Of a DNA stretch of 11,135 bases, positions 6,917-11,135 are shown one piece after another (the first letter of the stretch is position 1; the number at the start of each line of letters is the position of its first letter). The DNA is from JAIOSM01 sp964593725 (GTDB lineage: Bacteria > Desulfobacterota > Desulfobacteria > Desulfobacterales > Desulfobacteraceae). Location of the stretch: positions 1 to 11,135 of the forward strand of contig CAZQJS010000079.1 of assembly GCA_964593725.1 (NCBI GenBank). Reading direction: 5' to 3'. The notes below the pieces were generated by a model. It had not been told where the DNA came from, did no database searches, and saw only the letters and a list, made by a program, of their open reading frames with translations. A program made the position numbers and the translations under genes.

Positions 6917-6977
6917 AATCCATGCTTTCGCATCGTCTTGTTATTAGCGATTATTAAACATTAAAAAGGAGAAAGAG

Positions 6978-8369
6978 TTGAGAATTCTGCTTGTTGTCTA
7001 TGATAATGATTCCTATATACACTGGTTCCCCCAGGGGCTTGCATACATCGCAGCGGTTTTGAAAAACACAGGGCATGATGTTGAGATATATAATCAGGAC
7101 ATGCACCATTACCCGGAAGAACATCTGACTTCCTTTCTTGATAACAACAGATTTGATATGATCGGTGTCAGCATAATTGCAGGTTATTATCAATATAAAA
7201 AGTTAATGGAGATATCTTTGGCCATTGAAAAATCAAAAAACCGGCCTGACCACTATATTCTCGGCGGCCATGGACCTGCCCCGGAACCTGAATATTTTCT
7301 GAACAAAACCAATGCCGATGTGGTTGTAATTGGAGAAGGCGAGGAGACCATAGTGGAATTAACCAATGCCTTTGCCAATCACAGACCATTGGAGAAAATA
7401 GACGGGATTGCATATCGCAATGGGAACAGGGTTGTTGTGAACCGGCGAAGGGAGTTGATTCAGGATATCGATACTATTCCCTGGCCGGCCTACGATCTGT
7501 TCCCCATTGAATATTATCGCCTCTTAAGGATGCCCCACACAGCCCATAGTGACTTTGCCCTTCCCCTTCTTTCCGGGCGGGGATGCACATTTAAATGTAA
7601 TTTCTGCTATAGACTGGATAAGGGATTCCGCCCCCGGAGTGCCGGAGCAATCGTTGAGGAGATTAAGTTTTTAAAAAAAGAGTATGGTATAACATATATT
7701 GCCTTTTCCGATGAGCTCCTCATGTCTTCAAAAAAACGTACTGAAAAGATTTGTAAAGCATTTATAAAAGCTGACCTGAATATAAAATGGGATTGCAACG
7801 GCAGACTCAATTATGCAGATCCTGATATCTTGAAAATCATGAAAAGTGCAGGTTGTGTTTTTATCAATTACGGCATAGAAGCCTTTGATGATATAGTCTT
7901 GAAAAAAATGAACAAAGCCCTTACAACCAGGCAGATTAACAAAGGTATAGAAGCAACCCTTAATGCCGGCATGAGTCCGGGTCTGAATATTCTTTTCGGC
8001 CACAGAGGGGATACAAAGGAGACATTGAAAAAAGCTGTTGATTTTCTGATCCGCCAGGATGACGGTGCCCAGATGCGTACAATCAGGCCTGTGACTCCAT
8101 ATCCCGGATCACCCCTTTATTATTATGCAATTGAAAAGGGCTTGATCAAGGATATTGCAGATTTTTATGAAGACAAACATACAAATTCAGATCTGTTTGC
8201 AGTCAATTTTACAAATATGACTGAAGATGAGCTCTATTCGGAATTGACAGCAGCCAATATAAGGCTTCTGGAAAATTATTTTGAGAATAAAAAGAAAAAT
8301 ATGTTTAACCAGACAATGGAGCTGTATGCCACCAGGGATGCTTCTTTCAGGGGGTTTCGCCAGGCATGA
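6978..8369 (+). CDS. B12-binding-domain radical SAM protein (class B type)
   Basis: The 463-residue protein has a Rossmann-like B12-binding-type domain at about 1-130: RILLVVYD, the GLAYIAAVLKNTGHDVEIYN element, DMIGVSII, LGGHGPAPEPEYF and VVIGEGEETIVEL. A radical SAM barrel follows at about 195-400. Its [4Fe-4S] cysteines C203, C207 and C210 lie in GRGCTFKCNFCYR. The classical DxHxxG cobalamin motif is not clearly present: D41-M-H43-H-Y-P46 resembles it but ends in Pro and sits too close to S65, so cobalamin binding without a His ligand is likelier, or none. The start is TTG at 6978 with AAGGAG six bases upstream and no better start nearby. It is the first gene of the operon and overlaps the aminotransferase by ATGA. 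Family members methylate unactivated carbons or build rings. The substrate is unknown; a role on the nonulosonic acid, its precursor or flagellin is inferred from position only. Confidence 0.85.
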   Translation: MRILLVVYDNDSYIHWFPQGLAYIAAVLKNTGHDVEIYNQDMHHYPEEHLTSFLDNNRFDMIGVSIIAGYYQYKKLMEISLAIEKSKNRPDHYILGGHGPAPEPEYFLNKTNADVVVIGEGEETIVELTNAFANHRPLEKIDGIAYRNGNRVVVNRRRELIQDIDTIPWPAYDLFPIEYYRLLRMPHTAHSDFALPLLSGRGCTFKCNFCYRLDKGFRPRSAGAIVEEIKFLKKEYGITYIAFSDELLMSSKKRTEKICKAFIKADLNIKWDCNGRLNYADPDILKIMKSAGCVFINYGIEAFDDIVLKKMNKALTTRQINKGIEATLNAGMSPGLNILFGHRGDTKETLKKAVDFLIRQDDGAQMRTIRPVTPYPGSPLYYYAIEKGLIKDIADFYEDKHTNSDLFAVNFTNMTEDELYSELTAANIRLLENYFENKKKNMFNQTMELYATRDASFRGFRQA

Positions 8370-9529
8370 CCAGTCACGGAAAATACACCATGCTCATTGA
8401 TTTCATAAGGAAGTGGTATAAGACAGATGAATTCATACCCCTGCACATGCCAAGGTTCCATGGGAAAGATAAAGAATATGTGGCTGATGCCATTGATTCA
8501 ACCTTTGTATCAAGTGTTGGAAAGTATGTTACACAATTTGAGCATGAATTTGCGAAACTGACTGGTGCTGAATATGCCATTGCCGTGGTAAACGGTACAA
8601 CTGCATTACAGGCTGCTCTCAGGCTTGCAGGTGTGGGTAAGGGGCATGAAGTCATAACCCAGCCCCTTACCTTTGTGGCAACGGTCAATGCAATTATCCA
8701 TAATGGTGCCGAGCCTGTCTTTGTTGATGTGGACAGAGAAACCATGGGGATGTGCCCCAATGCCCTGGAGCAGTTCCTTGATGAAAATTACAGCAGAAAA
8801 GAGACTGGAGTGTTTAACAGGGCAACTGGCCGTGCACTTACTGCCATAGTGCCCATGCACACATTTGGTTTCCCCTGCAGCATGGATAAGATAATGGAGA
8901 TTGCAGACAGCTGGGGTATAAATGTTGTGGAGGATTCTGCCGAGGCCCTTGGATCTGAAATACATTTAAAACATTGCGGAACCTTTGGCAGGATGGGCAT
9001 TTTCAGTTTTAACGGGAATAAAATAATAACCTGCGGAGGCGGAGGTGCCATTGTTACCAATGATAAAGATCTGGCTGTAAAGGCAAAACATCTTACAACC
9101 ACTGCAAAAACAGAACATGCCTGGGACTATGTACATGATGAAACAGGGTATAATTTCAGAATGCCCAATTTAAATGCTGCCCTGGCATGTGCCCAGTTAA
9201 CCCGGTTTGAAAATATTCTGGCAGATAAACGTCAATTATCCAATGCCTATGGAGAATTTTTCAGGAAAGCTGATTATTGTAAGTTTGTTACAGAGGAAGA
9301 TGGTTGTACCAGCAACTACTGGCTGAACACAGTGATCACCCGTGACAGAAAAGAGAGGGATGAATTGTTGAAAACCACAAATAATGCAGGCATTATGACA
9401 AGGCCAGCCTGGCAGCTGATGACAAAGCTTGGGATGTACAGAAAGTGTCAAAAAGGAGATCTTAACAATGCTTTGTGGCTGAGGAAGCGGATAGTAAACC
9501 TGCCAAGCAGTGCGAGGGAAAATGTGTAA
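8366..9529 (+). CDS. legC: PLP-dependent aminotransferase, LegC-like (DegT/DnrJ/EryC1 family)
   Basis: This 387-residue sugar aminotransferase probably converts a UDP-4-keto-6-deoxy-HexNAc to the 4-amino sugar in legionaminic-type acid synthesis. The N-terminal segment MLIDFIRKWY...FIPLHMPRF...STFVSSVGKYV is characteristic of the LegC subgroup. The NGTTALQAAL loop at 76-85, VEDSAEALGS at 188-197 with D190 for the PLP pyridine nitrogen, and SFNGNKIITCGGGG at 214-227 with K219 as Schiff-base lysine fit the DegT fold. The C-terminus has VNLPSSA, near the LLPSF-like ending of this subgroup. The ATG at 8366 overlaps the previous stop (ATGA) and suggests translational coupling. The in-frame ATG at 8390 (MLIDF) aligns better with usual starts and is a real alternative. 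The subgroup also includes perosamine-type enzymes, but a NeuD and a NeuB immediately downstream favour nonulosonate synthesis. Confidence 0.87.
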   Translation: MTSHGKYTMLIDFIRKWYKTDEFIPLHMPRFHGKDKEYVADAIDSTFVSSVGKYVTQFEHEFAKLTGAEYAIAVVNGTTALQAALRLAGVGKGHEVITQPLTFVATVNAIIHNGAEPVFVDVDRETMGMCPNALEQFLDENYSRKETGVFNRATGRALTAIVPMHTFGFPCSMDKIMEIADSWGINVVEDSAEALGSEIHLKHCGTFGRMGIFSFNGNKIITCGGGGAIVTNDKDLAVKAKHLTTTAKTEHAWDYVHDETGYNFRMPNLNAALACAQLTRFENILADKRQLSNAYGEFFRKADYCKFVTEEDGCTSNYWLNTVITRDRKERDELLKTTNNAGIMTRPAWQLMTKLGMYRKCQKGDLNNALWLRKRIVNLPSSARENV

Positions 9530-10142
9530 GAAACAGATAATCCTCCTTGGCGCCGGAGGACATTGCCGTTCGTGTATTGATATTATTGAAATGCAAAAAC
9601 TGTTTACGATAGCAGGCATAGTGGAAAGAAAAGAATACAGTGGCACCTCTCCGGTATCAGGCTACAGGGTGTTGGGACATGACAGTGAACTCCCAGACTT
9701 AAGCAGGCGCTTTAACCATGCTTTTATTACTGTGGGTTATATGGGTGCAGCAGGAATACGAAAAAGGCTTTATAGCCTGCTTGTTAAACTTGGCTTCTCA
9801 ATACCTGTGATTGTCTCTCCCCGGGCCTATGTTTCAAAACATGCGCAACTTGGCAGGGGTACAATAGTCATGCATGATGCCTGTGTCAATGCCGGCGCAG
9901 TAATCGGTGAGAACTGCATTATTAACACCAAGGCCCTGGTTGAACATGATGTGGTAATAGGAGATAATACCCATGTTTCAACTTCCGCAGTTGTCAATGG
10001 CGCATCAAAGATAGGTTCTGGTTGTTTTCTCGGATCAAATTCAACTGTTGTCAATGGTATTACACTCCCGGATAATAATTTTTTCAGGGCCGGGGCATTA
10101 ATACGAAACGGAAAAGACGGTAAATATATTAAAGAGGTATGA
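9522..10142 (+). CDS. neuD: NeuD/PglD-family sugar acyltransferase
   Basis: The 206-residue protein has an N-terminal PglD_N-type Rossmann domain (about 1-95) beginning KKQIILLGAGGHC, and a left-handed beta-helix of hexapeptide repeats (about 100-190). H142 in VEHDVVIG is the expected catalytic base, and the repeat coils around AVIGENCI and VVIGDNTHVS bind acetyl-CoA in relatives. In PglD and LegH the reaction is N-acylation of the 4-amino sugar made by the preceding aminotransferase. In sialic acid clusters NeuD instead O-acetylates the finished sugar. Placement between LegC and the synthase favours N-acylation here. ATG 9522 overlaps the aminotransferase stop by eight bases and has GAGGG only three bases upstream. 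A GTG at 9510 would add four residues but has no clear ribosome binding site. ATG is chosen because the Rossmann strand then starts at residue 3, as in relatives. Confidence 0.88.
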   Translation: MCKKQIILLGAGGHCRSCIDIIEMQKLFTIAGIVERKEYSGTSPVSGYRVLGHDSELPDLSRRFNHAFITVGYMGAAGIRKRLYSLLVKLGFSIPVIVSPRAYVSKHAQLGRGTIVMHDACVNAGAVIGENCIINTKALVEHDVVIGDNTHVSTSAVVNGASKIGSGCFLGSNSTVVNGITLPDNNFFRAGALIRNGKDGKYIKEV

Positions 10143-10145
10143 ACC

Positions 10146-11135
10146 GTGGGGATTGTTGATAAAATATTTATCATTGCCGAGGCAGGTGTGAACCACAACG
10201 GTTCCATTGATCGTGCAGTAAAAATGGTAGAGACAGCTGCAAAGGCAGGAGCTGATGCTGTAAAATTTCAGACCTTCCGGGCAGACACCCTGGTGACTGA
10301 AAATGCTGAAAAAGCAGGGTACCAGATCAAGGGGACAGGCAGTCAGGAGACCCAGTATGAAATGCTTGAACAACTTGCATTATCCCTTGATGATCACCTG
10401 ACATTGATGGAGGAGTGCCAGAGGAACAGGATTGAATTTTTATCAACCCCCTTTGACCTTGCTTCCATTGATATGCTTAAGGAACTTGGAATGAAAAGAT
10501 GGAAAATTCCCTCCGGTGAAATTACAAACCTGCCCTTTTTAAGAAAGATTGCTTCCCTTGATCAGGATATAATTTTATCCACTGGCATGTCCAGCCTTGA
10601 TGAGATTAAAGATGCCCTGGATATACTTACTGAAAAGAAAATTTCCCTTGGAGCCATCACAGTTTTACATTGCAACACAGAATACCCAACGCCCATGGAA
10701 GATGTTAATCTCAGGGCCATGGAGACAATAAAAAAGAGTTTTCCGGGCGTGAATACAGGATACTCTGATCATACCCTGGGAATGGAAGCTGCCATTGCAG
10801 CTGCTGCCATGGGTGCATCAATTATTGAAAAACACTTTACCCTGAGCAATAGTTTAAAAGGTCCTGATCACGCTTCCTCCCTGGAACCCGGAGAACTCGC
10901 TGCAATGGTCAGTGCCATAAGAAATATTGAAAAGGCCCTTGGCACAGGTAGAAAGGAACCAACCCGGTCTGAGATGAAAAACATCCCCATTGTCCGGAAA
11001 AGTATTGTTGCATCAAAGAAAATTGTACAAGGCGAGAAATTCACCATAAATAATTTAACTGTGAAAAGACCGGGTACAGGTATGAGCCCAATGAAATGGG
11101 ATACTATCATTGGAAAAACTGCTGAACAATCATAC
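10146..11135 (+). CDS. neuB: NeuB/LegI-family nonulosonic acid synthase, 3' end missing
   Basis: The frame is open from GTG at 10146 to the right edge, giving 330 residues, nearly complete for a family of about 330-350. It condenses a 6-carbon amino sugar with phosphoenolpyruvate to a 9-carbon acid. The NeuB barrel fills about 5-270: EAGVNHNG (12-19 region), KFQTF, STPFD, WKIPSGEI, LSTGMSS, LHCNTEYPTP, GYSDHTLG and EKHFTL, whose histidines match the metal ligands of Neisseria NeuB. A SAF/antifreeze-like domain begins near 285 (RKSIVASKKI, PGTGMSP). The start is supported by GAGG eight bases upstream; the only nearby ATG, overlapping the previous stop, is out of frame and closes after six codons. 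It begins three bases after the acyltransferase stop. Neighbouring LegC favours a legionaminic-type product (LegI), but sialic and pseudaminic synthases share these motifs, so the exact substrate is open. Confidence 0.93.
   Translation, partial: MGIVDKIFIIAEAGVNHNGSIDRAVKMVETAAKAGADAVKFQTFRADTLVTENAEKAGYQIKGTGSQETQYEMLEQLALSLDDHLTLMEECQRNRIEFLSTPFDLASIDMLKELGMKRWKIPSGEITNLPFLRKIASLDQDIILSTGMSSLDEIKDALDILTEKKISLGAITVLHCNTEYPTPMEDVNLRAMETIKKSFPGVNTGYSDHTLGMEAAIAAAAMGASIIEKHFTLSNSLKGPDHASSLEPGELAAMVSAIRNIEKALGTGRKEPTRSEMKNIPIVRKSIVASKKIVQGEKFTINNLTVKRPGTGMSPMKWDTIIGKTAEQSY

Noticed and set aside
8374..9102. Overlapping minus-strand open frames across the aminotransferase
   Set aside because: The plus-strand frame contains all expected PLP-enzyme motifs; the antisense products show no recognisable motif.
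9827..10373. Minus-strand open frames across neuD and neuB
   Set aside because: Both plus-strand genes are intact and motif-rich, and the antisense products have no support.
8366..11135. Pseudaminic acid operon (PseC/PseH/PseI)
   Set aside because: The aminotransferase has LegC-subgroup ends and the acyltransferase is a NeuD/PglD hexapeptide enzyme, not a GNAT-type PseH. The synthase alone cannot exclude it.
1..11135. Insertion sequences, tRNA/rRNA genes or phage attachment sites
   Set aside because: No transposase frame, terminal inverted repeats or tRNA-like cloverleaf was seen; nearly all bases belong to the seven genes described.

Overview
The window is a flagellar filament and flagellin-glycosylation locus from a Gram-negative-type bacterium. 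Gene style (a large flagellin with D0/D1 ends, a DUF115/MAF-type glycosyltransferase with a TPR tail, a B12-type radical SAM protein and moderately AT-rich codon use) suggests a Desulfobacterota/Desulfobacterales sulfate reducer. That placement is an impression from sequence style, not a database result. Both window edges cut genes.

Layout. On the minus strand are the N-terminal 288 residues of FliD, the filament cap protein (1-866, running off the left edge), and upstream of it a 962-residue flagellin glycosyltransferase of the MAF_flag10/DUF115 family with a TPR-rich C-terminus (974-3862). A 267-base divergent spacer (3863-4129) separates this gene from an 890-residue flagellin on the plus strand (4130-6802). 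The spacer holds a letter-perfect sigma-28 promoter (TAAAGTTT, 11 bases, GCCGATAA). It also holds a leader hairpin with an ANGGA loop, followed by a second ANGGA on the Shine-Dalgarno sequence, a layout like CsrA-controlled flagellin leaders. The flagellin ends at a strong intrinsic terminator (12-bp stem, eight T). A near-consensus sigma-70 promoter follows at once (TTGACT, 18 bases, TATAAT) and drives a tightly packed operon: B12-binding-type radical SAM enzyme (6978-8369), LegC-like PLP aminotransferase (8366-9529), NeuD/PglD-like acyltransferase (9522-10142) and NeuB/LegI-like nonulosonate synthase (10146 to the right edge).

How the genes fit together. The right-hand operon makes a legionaminic/sialic-type nonulosonic acid. 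The aminotransferase and acyltransferase install the acylated amino group and the synthase condenses the hexose with phosphoenolpyruvate. The radical SAM enzyme may add an unusual modification, or may act elsewhere. The MAF-type protein at the left is the expected transferase that puts the CMP-activated sugar onto Ser/Thr of flagellin. FliD then caps the filament built from that flagellin. Dehydratase, hydrolysing epimerase and CMP-transferase genes are not in the window and probably lie to the right.

The most unusual item is the flagellin's roughly 400-residue Ser/Thr/Gly-rich insert. It has a strict six-residue periodicity of aliphatic residues (for example eleven in a row at residues 413-473), like hexapeptide-repeat beta-helix proteins. 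It therefore looks like a beta-solenoid displayed on the filament surface and a dense glycosylation target.
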